A model generated the notes under the pieces. The model was not told the DNA's origin and made no database searches. It was given only the letters and a program-made list of their open reading frames with translations. Below, piece by piece: positions 1-7,436 of a stretch of 9,027 nucleotides of DNA. The translations under genes and the position numbers were made by a program. How positions within the stretch are numbered: position 1 is the stretch's first letter; the number at the start of each line of letters is the position of its first letter. The stretch is from Alphaproteobacteria bacterium (GTDB lineage Bacteria; Pseudomonadota; Alphaproteobacteria; UBA3830): assembly GCA_025998775.1 (NCBI GenBank), contig BNWK01000051.1:1-9027 (forward strand), written 5' to 3'.

Positions 1-2593
1 CATTATCGATGGCCAAGGCTTTTTCGAAAACCACATTCTCGGGATCGTCAACGGAAATGCTGACTGTCCCCCGCAACTTGCCGTTGACCTGCACCGGAAG
101 GCTTATGCTAGACTTCACCAGGTATTTTTCATCGTAGGATGGCCAATTTTGATCCGACGCAATTCCCTCAAACCCAAACATGCTCCACGCTTCTTCGCAA
201 ATGTGCGGAACAATTGGCGACAGCAGCTTTATGAGATCGCGAATAATGACGGAAAATACGTTTTTGTTCGCCTCGATATCGTTCAGGCATGCATATATGG
301 AATTTACGCAGTCTCTTATATGAGCGATGGCTCGGTTCATGCCGCGTCCCTCGATGGCATCAGTCACATTTTTTACGGTAAGATGGAAGGCTTTGTATGT
401 CTCTGCGATATTATCCTGTAGACAATCAATATTTATAGCTGAGCATTCTTCCGCACACACACCACAGGATTGCGCAAACACGAACAATCTCCAGAGACGA
501 TTGACGAATCGCCAGCATCCTTCCAGCCCCTCATCGGACCAAGGGAAATCCTTTTCCGGTGGAGTATCGGAAACCACAAAGAGTCGCAGAGCGTCAGTTC
601 CATAGCTCTTAATTATAGTGTCCGGATCTACAACGTTTTTCTTTGATTTGCTCATTTTTTCGACGCGACCAACAATGATTCTTTCGCCGGTGGACGCAAC
701 CTCAAGAGTTCCATCATGGTTTCGAACGACCTCGTTGGGAAACAGCCATTCGCCATTTTCCTTCTGATATGTGACGCTGCAAACCATACCCTGGGTAAAC
801 AAATTCCGAAACGGTTCTCTGACTTTTATGAATCCGCAATCCGCCAATGCCTTTGTAAAAAACCTAGCGTACAGAAGATGAAGTATAGCGTGTTCAATGC
901 CACCTATGTATTGATCGACCGGCATCCATTGCTCAATATCCTTAGAGGACAGCAGATCCGAATTTTCATGATTATCTACGCAAAATCTAAGAAAATACCA
1001 GGAGGAATCAACAAACGTATCTAGTGTATCAGTTTCTCTTGTGGCGTCAGCACCGCATACCGGACATTTCACATGTTTCCAGGAGGCATGTTGATCCAGC
1101 GGATTGCCAGGTTTATCGAAACTTACGTCGTCGGGCAGTAGCACAGGAAGATCCTCGCTTTTCAGAGGAACTACGCCGCATTTCTCACAATGAACCATAG
1201 GAATCGGACATCCCCAGTAGCGTTGTCTTGAAATTCCCCAATCCCGAAGTTTATAGAACTTCTTCCGCTCTCCTACTCCGATTTCACATAATTTATCGAT
1301 GGCGGTTTTGCGGGCGTCTTTTATGCTCATGCTATTTAGAAATTCGGAATTCACCAGTGTGCCATTTCCTAAATATGGAAGACTCTTGTCCGCCACATCT
1401 TCGTCTGGACGAACCACCTCGATAATCGGAAGATTGTATTTCACTGCAAATTCATAATCCCTATCGTCGTGGGCTGGAGTAGCAAAGATAGCGCCGGTTC
1501 CGTAGTTCATGAGCACGAAATTGGCGATAAATACCGGCAGACTCTTTTTTAAAAACGGATGCTCAACAAAGATGCCAGTTTCTATTCCAAGTTTTTCCTG
1601 CTTTTCTAGAAATTCCGTAGAGACCGATCCCTTTTTGTATTCATCAATGAACTCCTTGATTTTCTCGTTTGTTTTCGCCAATTCCAACGCAATCGGATGA
1701 TCCGGCGATATTGCTAGAAATGTCGCACCGAAAATTGTCTCAGGCCGAGTCGTAAAAGTACGTACAGCACATGTACTAATGCTATCGCTACTAGTTGCAT
1801 TGTATGCCGGCGCTATCTTCGATTTTGAAGATGTCTCAGCATGAGTAATGCCAGTGCTGCAATTATTAATTTTAAAATTTATAGCACATCCCTCAGATTT
1901 CCCGACCCAATTCTCCTGCATGATTCTGACTTTTTCCGGCCATTCATTCAGGTTATTTAGATCGGACAGAAGCTCTTCGGCATAGGCGGTAATTTTCACG
2001 AACCACTGGGACAGCATTCTTTTTTCCACAATTGCTCCGGAGCGCCATCCTCTGCCTTCCACCACCTGTTCGTTGGCCAACACACAATTATCCACCGGAT
2101 CCCAATTTACTTCGGAATTTTTTCTGTATATGAGTCCTTTTTCGTACATCGCTAGGAATATTCTCTGCTGAAACGCATAGTATTGCTGATCGCAGGTGGC
2201 GAACTCTCGGCTCCAGTCATAAGAAAAACCAAGCGATTTTATCTGATTCCTCATGACATCAATGTTTTGATATGTCCAATCTTTCGGATGGCTTTTATTT
2301 TTTAGAGCTGCGTTTTCAGCTGGTAATCCAAACGCGTCCCATCCGACAGGATGCAGTACTGAATAACCACACGATCTCTTGAATCTGCTAATTATGTCAC
2401 CGATGGTGTAATTCCGGACATGTCCTATGTGAACCTTTCCAGAAGGATACATAAACATTTCCAACACATAACACTTGGGTTTTTGAGGATCAAAAACAGA
2501 TTTAAACGTATGATTTTTATACCAAAATTCCTGCCATTTAGGTTCAACAACAGAAAAATTATAGGGCGTTATTTCAGAAATATCCAACGACAC
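1..2593 (-). CDS. leuS: Leucyl-tRNA synthetase, partial (C-terminal end beyond window edge)
   Basis: Class I aminoacyl-tRNA synthetase that charges tRNA(Leu) in the cytoplasm. About 864 residues are visible; the usual last ~30 residues are outside the window. Visible motifs: HIGH at residues 55-58, [10 protein letters not shown] soon after, the CP1 editing domain with TTRPET at 281-286 and HDDRD ending at D379 (equivalent to the E. coli editing residues T252 and D345 by offset), a zinc module with CxxC pairs (HCEKCG and KCPVCG), KMSKS at 646-650, and a terminal VQVNGKLRG segment. Start: GTG at 2593, chosen because GGAG lies 6 bases upstream; an in-frame GTG at 2605 lacks such a site, and a stop (TAG, 2620-2618) closes the frame behind it. 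Odd: about 28 extra Ser/Thr-rich residues lie between the NWVGKSEG stretch and TTRPET, coinciding with an imperfect palindrome (see 1766-1858). Identity is certain; only the exact start is open. Confidence 0.98.
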   Translation of the reverse strand, partial: MSLDISEITPYNFSVVEPKWQEFWYKNHTFKSVFDPQKPKCYVLEMFMYPSGKVHIGHVRNYTIGDIISRFKRSCGYSVLHPVGWDAFGLPAENAALKNKSHPKDWTYQNIDVMRNQIKSLGFSYDWSREFATCDQQYYAFQQRIFLAMYEKGLIYRKNSEVNWDPVDNCVLANEQVVEGRGWRSGAIVEKRMLSQWFVKITAYAEELLSDLNNLNEWPEKVRIMQENWVGKSEGCAINFKINNCSTGITHAETSSKSKIAPAYNATSSDSISTCAVRTFTTRPETIFGATFLAISPDHPIALELAKTNEKIKEFIDEYKKGSVSTEFLEKQEKLGIETGIFVEHPFLKKSLPVFIANFVLMNYGTGAIFATPAHDDRDYEFAVKYNLPIIEVVRPDEDVADKSLPYLGNGTLVNSEFLNSMSIKDARKTAIDKLCEIGVGERKKFYKLRDWGISRQRYWGCPIPMVHCEKCGVVPLKSEDLPVLLPDDVSFDKPGNPLDQHASWKHVKCPVCGADATRETDTLDTFVDSSWYFLRFCVDNHENSDLLSSKDIEQWMPVDQYIGGIEHAILHLLYARFFTKALADCGFIKVREPFRNLFTQGMVCSVTYQKENGEWLFPNEVVRNHDGTLEVASTGERIIVGRVEKMSKSKKNVVDPDTIIKSYGTDALRLFVVSDTPPEKDFPWSDEGLEGCWRFVNRLWRLFVFAQSCGVCAEECSAINIDCLQDNIAETYKAFHLTVKNVTDAIEGRGMNRAIAHIRDCVNSIYACLNDIEANKNVFSVIIRDLIKLLSPIVPHICEEAWSMFGFEGIASDQNWPSYDEKYLVKSSISLPVQVNGKLRGTVSISVDDPENVVFEKALAIDN
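1766..1858. repeat. 93-nt imperfect palindrome inside leuS, apparent in-frame insertion
   Basis: Read on the minus strand, the outer arms are AGCAC and GTGCT. Inside them TACTcATGCT pairs with AGCATtAGTA (one mismatch, with a 3-nt length difference between arms), and ATCTTC/GAAGAT (plus-strand 1815-1820 and 1827-1832) forms a 6-bp central hairpin. The span is exactly 31 codons (LeuS residues 246-276) and falls where LeuS is about 28 residues longer than E. coli LeuS, recalled from memory. The offset to E. coli numbering is about +6 at HIGH and +34 at T252, so the extra length lies between them. Small in-frame palindromic elements are known in Rickettsia; calling this one analogous is inference. 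Confidence 0.5.
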
Positions 2594-2614
2594 AGCAAAC
2601 TCCACTAAATACTG

Positions 2615-2643
2615 TTTCTATGATACATCATATACGCAATCAA
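2615..2643 (-). promoter_or_regulatory. Possible leuS promoter with overlapping dyad
   Basis: TTGATT (2643-2638), a 17-bp spacer and TAGAAA (2620-2615) match the sigma70 consensus at 4 of 6 in each box, giving a leader of about 15 nt before the GTG start. A perfect 6-bp dyad, TATGAT-AC-ATCATA, lies at 2619-2632 across the spacer and could be an operator. Both boxes are weak, so this is tentative. Confidence 0.3.
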
Positions 2644-2749
2644 CGGAAGTATCACCATTTGGGAAATCTCATACCATTATTATGCCCGATAAAAATACAT
2701 GAGGCCTGTGTGAACCATAAACAGAATGCGTTCGAAATTCCGAGATCCA

Positions 2750-2778
2750 TTGAAAAAATATTTTTTGTAATTTAGAAT
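2750..2778 (+). promoter_or_regulatory. Sigma70-type promoter for the MFS transporter
   Basis: TTGAAA (2750-2755), a 17-bp spacer and TAGAAT (2773-2778) each match the consensus at 5 of 6 positions with ideal spacing. Predicted transcription would begin near 2785, leaving a short leader of about 26 nt that carries the AGGA ribosome binding site upstream of ATG 2811. Confidence 0.6.
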
Positions 2779-2810
2779 TCATCGTTTTCAATTAAACATG
2801 GCAGGATTTT

Positions 2811-4115
2811 ATGAGTAATAAAAATACGGATAAGGTTTCAGAGTTCGAGAAAATGAAAAAGGTTATCATGTCGTGCGTTGCAGGTAATGCGCTCGAGTGG
2901 TACGATTTCGCGATTTACGGTTGTTTCACAACAATAATAAGTAAGCTGTTTTTTCCGCCTGGAGATGAATTCGCGCAGCTTATCGCTACGCTTGGGGCAT
3001 TTGCCGCTGGATTAATAGCAAGACCCATCGGAGCCATAATGTTTGGCTATATCGGTGATGTGGTCGGGCGAAAAAAAGCGATTGTCATTTCCATATATAT
3101 GATGGCCATACCAACGGCATTAATGGGATTTCTGCCGACCTACGCACAAATTGGCGGATGGGCAGGAGCGTCGTTGATTCTGGCCAGGATAGTCCAAGGA
3201 TTGGCTCTTGGAGGCGGATTTACCGGAACCATCGTGTTTCTGTATGAGCATTCCAGCGCAGATAAGAAAGCAACATATTCCTGCTGGGCACCTTTCAGTT
3301 TGGTGAGTGGCTTTGTGTTGGGAACATTTGTCGCAGCCTGCATAACGTTTTTATGCACTGAACAGCAGTTGGAAAGCTATGGCTGGAGAATCGCGTTTAT
3401 CTTGAGCTTTATCGGAACTTTTGTGGCCGAATACGTAAAAAACAAGCTGGAAGATCCGAAAGAATTTCTTGAAACCCAGAAGAAAGAAGAAGCAGTACCG
3501 GCAGCCAAAAAGGAAGGACTTCTTGGCAATTTATTCAAAAATCACTGGAAAGGGCTGACGTTGATCACCATGACAGATGTTCTTACGGCCTGCGGATACT
3601 TCCTTCTATCGGTGTTTTTTATGCCGTATTTCGAGAAGTGTGTGGGATTTGGAAGACAGGACGCAATCGTAATCCAGAGCATAAATATGGTATTATTTGC
3701 GGCATTCATAGTATTTGGTGGATGGACGGCTGATAAAGTCGGAAGAAAACGCCAAATGCTGATATCAACCATTCTTACGGGAGTTCTCGCGTATCCGGCA
3801 TTTATATTCTTAAGCTCCGGTGTGTTCATTAACGCTGTGCTGGGACAGATGTTGCTTATATTTTTGTTTTCCATGTATTGGTCTGTAATTCCAGCGGCCA
3901 TATGCTCTATGCTGCCAACCAAAGTGCGTTTGATCGGTGTTTCCATCGCCCATAACTTTGCCATGGCTGCCTTCGGCGCGTATGCTCCGACCTTGGCTTT
4001 TTGGATGATAGAACATACTGGAAATAATACAGTCATTCCATGGGTATTGTTTGCTGTTTCCTCTGCTCTCACGACCATTGCGCTGTTCGCGTGGAAAGAA
4101 GGAAAAAATTACTAG
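2811..4115 (+). CDS. MFS transporter, metabolite:H+ symporter (ProP/KgtP-like) family
   Basis: Inner-membrane secondary transporter of 434 residues. Proton-coupled uptake of a small metabolite is expected from the family; the substrate (betaine/proline, dicarboxylate or other) cannot be read from the sequence. Seen: the family signature GNALEWYDFAIYG at residues 25-37 entering TM1, the loop 2-3 motif GDVVGRKK (about 83-90), its duplicate ADKVGRKR in loop 8-9 (about 307-314), and long hydrophobic stretches consistent with 12 TM segments. A charged Lys/Glu-rich cytoplasmic loop near residues 208-240 joins the two halves. The length matches KgtP-like members and lacks the C-terminal coiled coil of E. 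coli ProP. ATG 2811 is preceded by AGGA. The gene stands alone, divergent from leuS with its own promoter. Transporters of this family are often numerous in intracellular alphaproteobacteria. Confidence 0.92.
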   Translation: MSNKNTDKVSEFEKMKKVIMSCVAGNALEWYDFAIYGCFTTIISKLFFPPGDEFAQLIATLGAFAAGLIARPIGAIMFGYIGDVVGRKKAIVISIYMMAIPTALMGFLPTYAQIGGWAGASLILARIVQGLALGGGFTGTIVFLYEHSSADKKATYSCWAPFSLVSGFVLGTFVAACITFLCTEQQLESYGWRIAFILSFIGTFVAEYVKNKLEDPKEFLETQKKEEAVPAAKKEGLLGNLFKNHWKGLTLITMTDVLTACGYFLLSVFFMPYFEKCVGFGRQDAIVIQSINMVLFAAFIVFGGWTADKVGRKRQMLISTILTGVLAYPAFIFLSSGVFINAVLGQMLLIFLFSMYWSVIPAAICSMLPTKVRLIGVSIAHNFAMAAFGAYAPTLAFWMIEHTGNNTVIPWVLFAVSSALTTIALFAWKEGKNY

Positions 4116-4125
4116 GTCGTCAATT

Positions 4126-4162
4126 GGCACGGTGTCGTGGGTTAAAATCCAAATGCTGTGCC
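4126..4162. terminator. Hairpin between convergent genes, possible transcript 3' end
   Basis: GGCACGGTGT (4126-4135) can pair with ATGCTGTGCC (4153-4162): 10 pairs including three G-U wobbles, with a further TGG/CCA inside the loop. It sits in the 105-bp gap between the MFS stop and the methyltransferase stop, where a bidirectional terminator would be expected. No U-tract follows on either strand, so it is not a canonical intrinsic terminator. Confidence 0.3.
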
Positions 4163-4220
4163 GTATCGTAGTGCAAAATAAAATCAATCTAATCTAGCTT
4201 GAACTTTGATTTAAAAGCAT

Positions 4221-4928
4221 TTATCTTGAAGATTCAAGGATAGCTTTGGCAGACTCCGAAAAGTTTCCTTCTTTATCATGAAGTATAAGTCCACTGGTAA
4301 TTCTAGTGGATTCCATACTGCCTTTTTTGCATTTTACGATTACTCGAATGGCGTCTTGGTCGTCTTTGGGAAAAATTGGAATGATCTCGGTGGCTCCGGC
4401 TTTTTTGGCCAAAGAAGATAAAATGTCACAGATGCGTGATGCGTGATGAATTATATAAAACATTCCTCCGTTTTTTAAATTTTTCAGGCAACAGGAGATC
4501 CAATCTGATAATTCCATAGTTTCGAAATTTGCTAGAAGCTTAAGATCCGAAACGCGAGCAGATCTTTTGTTAAAGAATGGAGGATTGGTAACCACGTGAT
4601 CAAATAATTTGTTGTGCAGATTCTTGTGAAAGTTCTCTATGCCGACATTTATTATATCGATATCGAGCGAATTTTCTTCCGAATTACGTACGCATATGTC
4701 ACATATATCAGGATCCACGTCAACTGCTGTAATTTGCGCCGATGGATTTTTCAACTTGAGAATAAGAGAAATCGCTCCAACGCCACAGCCGACATCCAAA
4801 ATACTCTGACCGTCCTTTGCATTGACAAAACTGGATAAAACAACAGGATCAATCGCCACTCTGTATCCGTGCTTAGGCTGTAGCAGAGACAGCTTTCCCT
4901 TAAGAATATAATCCTTTGTTAATTCCAT
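4221..4928 (-). CDS. trmN6: TrmN6/YfiC-like N6-adenine methyltransferase (tRNA1(Val) A37 family)
   Basis: SAM-dependent Rossmann-fold methyltransferase of 235 residues. Motif I, LDVGCGVGA, is at residues 44-52, the acidic end of strand 2 at D70, and the adenine-N6/exocyclic-amine motif NPPFF at 115-119. The N-terminal segment with QPKHGYRVAIDPVVL is typical of COG4123, whose E. coli member methylates A37 of tRNA1(Val). Alphaproteobacterial members are often simply called methyltransferase, so the exact target is inferred. ATG 4928 is chosen because homology starts there and GGA lies 5 bases upstream; a TTG at 4973 would add 15 residues of unlike character. It lies 119 bp downstream of rpoZ on the same strand and may be co-transcribed or use its own -10 box at 5024-5019. 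It converges on the MFS gene. Confidence 0.8.
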   Translation of the reverse strand: MELTKDYILKGKLSLLQPKHGYRVAIDPVVLSSFVNAKDGQSILDVGCGVGAISLILKLKNPSAQITAVDVDPDICDICVRNSEENSLDIDIINVGIENFHKNLHNKLFDHVVTNPPFFNKRSARVSDLKLLANFETMELSDWISCCLKNLKNGGMFYIIHHASRICDILSSLAKKAGATEIIPIFPKDDQDAIRVIVKCKKGSMESTRITSGLILHDKEGNFSESAKAILESSR

Positions 4929-4958
4929 AATTATCCAAACAAACCAACAGGTCCAATT

Positions 4959-4970
4959 TTTCAATTGAAA
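4959..4970. repeat. 12-bp perfect palindrome in the leader of the methyltransferase gene
   Basis: TTTCAATTGAAA reads the same on both strands, 31 bp upstream of the chosen start. It could be an operator or simply AT-rich chance symmetry. Confidence 0.3.
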
Positions 4971-5018
4971 CAATAACTAGACCCAAACGAACCTCGAGCC
5001 AGCGTTTTTTCGCCTGTC

Positions 5019-5024
5019 ATTATA
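5019..5024 (-). promoter_or_regulatory. Consensus -10 box upstream of the methyltransferase gene
   Basis: TATAAT on the minus strand (5024-5019), just after the rpoZ stop. No good -35 hexamer is found at 16-18 bp (best TGTTCT). If used, the leader would be about 84 nt and would contain the palindrome at 4959-4970. Confidence 0.35.
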
Positions 5025-5047
5025 CATTCTATGAACAAATCAGAACA

Positions 5048-5434
5048 TTAACAGAAATCCGTGTCGACATCCGTATCAATATCAGCTTCACTATCGGAAA
5101 CAATCGATACATTATCGGACTCCAAAGAGTTAACATCTAGCGCAATATACGGACTGTAAGTGTCAGCCTCCATCAATTCTTCAAGGTTTTCATCTGCTTC
5201 TTCTTCGAAAGTAAAAGCTCTAAATTTATCAATCGCTTTTTCCTTTAACTTATCTATTGACACGGTTCTTTCGGCTATCTCCCGAAGAGCAACAACCGCT
5301 TTTTTCTCGTCTTTATCTTCTACGGTAATCGCGTCCCCAGCGAAAATCTGACGAGCCCGCTGCGCAGCGAGAATGACCAGATCAAACCTATTCTCAACGA
5401 CTTTTTCACAATCTTCAACTGTTATACGAGCCAT
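5048..5434 (-). CDS. rpoZ: DNA-directed RNA polymerase omega subunit
   Basis: Small subunit that helps assemble and stabilise RNA polymerase by clamping beta-prime; 128 residues. The start [10 protein letters not shown] and the stretch [16 protein letters not shown], followed by [13 protein letters not shown], are the conserved RpoZ core in its alphaproteobacterial form. After residue ~75 comes a strongly acidic tail rich in Glu, Asp and Ser, variable in the family and somewhat long here. ATG 5434 is chosen because homology begins there and GGAG lies 6 bases upstream; an upstream in-frame ATG at 5509 would add 25 unlike residues extending to the transposase remnant. The usual alphaproteobacterial neighbour relA/spoT is absent; instead a TrmN6-like gene follows and an IS remnant lies directly upstream. 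Confidence 0.95.
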   Translation of the reverse strand: MARITVEDCEKVVENRFDLVILAAQRARQIFAGDAITVEDKDEKKAVVALREIAERTVSIDKLKEKAIDKFRAFTFEEEADENLEELMEADTYSPYIALDVNSLESDNVSIVSDSEADIDTDVDTDFC

Positions 5435-5459
5435 ATTATATTCTCCACAAACCAGCCGC

Positions 5460-5488
5460 AGTATATCATGTGGAATCAATTTATGGAA
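5460..5488 (-). promoter_or_regulatory. Possible rpoZ promoter
   Basis: TATACT (5465-5460, 5 of 6 to consensus) with a weak -35, TTCCAT, 17 bp upstream (5488-5483). Transcription near 5453 would give a leader of about 18 nt ahead of the GGAG site. The -35 falls in the inverted repeat next to the IS remnant, so the promoter may have been shaped by that insertion. Confidence 0.35.
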
Positions 5489-5499
5489 GAAAGCTTCCA
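5484..5499. repeat. Short inverted repeat between IS remnant and rpoZ
   Basis: TGGAAG (5484-5489) and CTTCCA (5494-5499) form a 6-bp stem with a 4-nt loop. A wider pair GTGGAA (5470-5475) and TTCCAC (5495-5500) shares the right arm. It lies beyond the transposase stop, where the IS end is expected, so it may be part of that end; I could not find the matching other end. Confidence 0.3.
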
Positions 5500-5509
5500 C
5501 CTTCCGCAT

Positions 5510-5812
5510 TCATATAAACATCCACAAAACATGAGAAAAAGGCAAATAAAGCAAGTGGTTAGCTGTACATCTGAGGCCTAGTTTGAAGTAGGATTTTTTT
5601 GATCTTGGCTGTTTCTTTTCGGAGAATTTTTCCTGTTTTTTTGGAGCAGTTCCTACGGAAACGCCCCAATAAGTCACAATTGTCAAAACCAAGATAAGAT
5701 TTTCGATTCGTTTTTCATGCTTCAAATGTGTATCTGTGATTAAAAATCCGCGACTCTTAAAATCCGAGAACATGCACTCGATACCCCAGCGCATTCCATA
5801 TTTGCTCTCATA
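5510..5812 (-). pseudogene. IS4-family transposase, 3' remnant
   Basis: Only the C-terminal part of a DDE transposase remains, about 100 codons in one open frame. It contains the IS4 signature Y-x2-R-x3-E-x6-K (the Y codon is at 5800-5798), where E is the third catalytic acid, followed by SRGF and a THL motif and then a hydrophobic helix ending in TYWGVSVG. A Lys/Arg-rich stretch precedes a C-terminus of the expected kind. The two catalytic aspartates and everything before them are missing: the frame is closed by TAG at 5815-5813, only 7 bp past the end of the HemY-like gene. The element is therefore truncated and cannot transpose. It lies between the HemY-like gene and rpoZ and may have separated them from original neighbours or promoters. 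Confidence 0.85.
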
Positions 5813-5822
5813 CTAAAATTTT

Positions 5823-7115
5823 TCATGATAATACTGTTTGTCGTTCATCTTCTATATATTGGAGAGTCTGACTGCAGGAATTTACAATTCGCTCAAATGG
5901 TTCGTATTCTGCTATCCTATCGCAGTGTGGACAAATTGAAATCCATTGGGCATTTTCATTTCCGCAATGCCTACATTTCCAAACGAACTCTACGTTTTCC
6001 GTTTCTAACGTGCCAGATAGTATATCTAGGGCAGACTGGGGTTTTGGATCAAGAGATGATGCGGATTTTACCAGCTTATCGGCTATAAAATTATAGTGCT
6101 TTCTTTCATATGCCAGCAAAAGATTATCAAATGCTATTTTATGCAGTCCCTCATGCATTGCCGCTTCACCGAGCCCATAGTAGGCGATCCACGATGATGG
6201 AGAAATGTCTATGGCTTTTTCTGCAAATCTTATTTTATCGAGATTGGAGGCATCCTGTTCACAGGAAAGATATCTGCAGAACAACTCCATTGTCGGATTT
6301 TTTCCGTATGTTCTCAGCAGTGTTTTTCGCGCCTCTTTGTATCTTTTTTCTTTTATCAGAAAATCCGCATAACGAACGGAATTATCCATTAGCTCCGGCG
6401 CTAAATCATAGGCGTCATGGACAAGGCTTATATCGTTTGTATGCATCCCCTCTTCGGAATATACCAGCGCTTCGACCAATTCAGCTTTTTTCGTATCTCT
6501 GATCGTCGAAATGTGCTTTCTGGCTTCATTGTAATTTCGACATCTTAGGGCAATGGAAATCGCTTGAAATGCCAGATCAACCGAATTTGGATAAACCTTC
6601 AGGATTTCATTTATGGCGTTCAAAGCATCTGCCGCTGATTTTCCATGCGACGCCATTTGGCATAAACTATAGGCTCCCAATGCTGTATTCTTCTCCCGCT
6701 CGCAGAGACCGTAAAAAATCGATTTCGCTCGATGATGATCGTTGTTGGCCAAACATATCTGTCCTTCGATCCATCCAACAATCGGTATATCTCCCAGATG
6801 TTTTTTGGCTTTTCTAATGTTAAATTTAGCTGAGTCAGTGTCTTTTAGAAGAATTCCCGAAAACGCCAGTTGTAGACTACTGAGTCCTTTATCGTAATTC
6901 GCATGTCCACGAAATAAATCACGTATTTTTCTTACTATGGAACAGAAAATACAAGACACAATTACAAGAGCTTCGCACGCCAATACTGCTATTACAACAT
7001 GAAAGCTAATGCTTTCTCCGCGGAAGTCAATGGCTACATTTCCACCAAAATACAATGCAGCAACCAAAGGCAACAGAAATAACAAAGCTTTAAGCAACAA
7101 CAAAAAATTTCTCAT
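5823..7115 (-). CDS. HemY-like inner-membrane TPR protein with C-terminal zinc ribbon
   Basis: Membrane protein of 430 residues. Two N-terminal hydrophobic helices (about 4-22 and 36-60) separated by a GGNVAIDF-like turn match the HemY N-terminal domain. Residues ~75-360 are helical repeats of tetratricopeptide type, for example the blocks around ALNAINEILKVYPN and KRYKEARKTLLRTYGKNP. The C-terminus carries a probable zinc ribbon with C381, C384, C395 and C398. HemY proteins are linked to late haem biosynthesis genes in many proteobacteria but their molecular role is unsettled; no hem gene is seen here. The TPR plus terminal zinc ribbon also recalls LapB, which however has one TM segment. ATG 7115 has a strong AGGAG site 5 bases upstream. 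The stop is followed at once by the IS4 remnant, so the extreme C-terminus could have been altered, although it reads as a natural end. Confidence 0.8.
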   Translation of the reverse strand: MRNFLLLLKALLFLLPLVAALYFGGNVAIDFRGESISFHVVIAVLACEALVIVSCIFCSIVRKIRDLFRGHANYDKGLSSLQLAFSGILLKDTDSAKFNIRKAKKHLGDIPIVGWIEGQICLANNDHHRAKSIFYGLCEREKNTALGAYSLCQMASHGKSAADALNAINEILKVYPNSVDLAFQAISIALRCRNYNEARKHISTIRDTKKAELVEALVYSEEGMHTNDISLVHDAYDLAPELMDNSVRYADFLIKEKRYKEARKTLLRTYGKNPTMELFCRYLSCEQDASNLDKIRFAEKAIDISPSSWIAYYGLGEAAMHEGLHKIAFDNLLLAYERKHYNFIADKLVKSASSLDPKPQSALDILSGTLETENVEFVWKCRHCGNENAQWISICPHCDRIAEYEPFERIVNSCSQTLQYIEDERQTVLS

Positions 7116-7137
7116 GGCGTCTCCTACACATCACATT

Positions 7138-7143
7138 ATCATA
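7138..7143 (-). promoter_or_regulatory. Possible -10 box of the HemY-like gene
   Basis: TATGAT (7143-7138, 5 of 6 to consensus) lies 22 bp upstream of the start codon. No recognisable -35 hexamer is found at 16-18 bp, so the assignment rests on position only. Confidence 0.28.
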
Positions 7144-7184
7144 TGTATACTCATTTGAATTGAGATTATGGATTTTATTCAGAG

Positions 7185-7269
7185 GGATACCTACGTCGCT
7201 ATGCTCCTCTAGATGACGAAAAACACTGAAACTCTCGTCATTCAGAGGCCCGAAAGGCCGTAGGAATCC
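7185..7269. repeat. 85-nt imperfect palindromic element
   Basis: Two 34-nt arms (7185-7218 and 7236-7269) flank a 17-nt loop. By hand alignment 24 of 34 positions pair: the outer arms GGATACCTACG and CGTAGGAATCC match at 10 of 11, the inner arms CCTCTAGATGACG and CGTCATTCAGAGG at 11 of 13, and the middle 10 nt is mostly unpaired. The right arm alone also carries a GGCC-CGAAA-GGCC hairpin. The arms, beginning like CGTCATTC and ending like GGAATCC, resemble dispersed intergenic repeats common in intracellular alphaproteobacteria (from memory). Probably a non-autonomous palindromic repeat. Confidence 0.65.
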
Positions 7270-7310
7270 AGGAAAAAGAAAATCCAACTTCTCACCTTGA
7301 ATGTGTATAC

Positions 7311-7364
7311 TTGCAGCACACGCGTTTTACAACTATCGGATCCAACTTTATGTTGGCCTAAAAA
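7311..7364. repeat. 54-nt repeat, copy A (intergenic, diverged)
   Basis: Matches 7696-7749 without gaps at 45 of 54 positions by hand count, from TTGCAGCAC to TTGGCCTAAAA. The core CCAAC-TTTAT-GTTGG forms a 5-bp hairpin, followed by GCCT-AAAA-AGGC. The frame that is coding in the other copy is open here too (7264 to a stop at 7375-7377) and would read CSTRV and SDPT, but no start signal is seen. Confidence 0.7.
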
Positions 7365-7387
7365 GGCTCTAACATAGTCAGTTACAT

Positions 7388-7410
7388 GAGATCTATTTGC
7401 AACAGATCTC
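7388..7410. repeat. 7-bp perfect hairpin
   Basis: GAGATCT (7388-7394) and AGATCTC (7404-7410) flank a 9-nt loop, followed by TTTC on the plus strand. The U-run is too short for a convincing intrinsic terminator; it may be another remnant of the palindrome cluster. Confidence 0.45.
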
Positions 7411-7436
7411 TTTCAAAACTTTTAGCAACAAATTTC

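Noticed and set aside
149..2608. Plus-strand short open frames across the leuS region
   Set aside because: All are antisense to leuS, which accounts for the whole stretch with motifs from HIGH to KMSKS.
2786..2797. TTTCAATT upstream of the MFS gene, resembling the palindrome TTTCAATTGAAA at 4959-4970
   Set aside because: Only eight AT-rich bases are shared and symmetry is lost, so a common operator is not supported.
3140..4187. Long minus-strand open frames under the MFS gene (for example 3542-4078)
   Set aside because: They lie antisense to a clearly conserved transporter, show no family motif and are compositional shadows of it.
4116..4200. Possible tRNA-like remnant (GGTTAAAATCC resembles a T-loop)
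   Set aside because: No matching acceptor, D or anticodon arms can be folded; the stretch is better described as a simple hairpin.
5435..5509. Upstream extension of RpoZ to ATG 5509
   Set aside because: The 25 added residues have no RpoZ character, whereas ATG 5434 has GGAG at ideal distance and starts at the conserved MARITVEDC.
7264..7377. Open frame through repeat copy A that reads like the lipoprotein N-terminus (CSTRV, SDPT)
   Set aside because: Only a TTG start without a ribosome binding site and too short to be a gene; the similarity is explained by the repeat itself.
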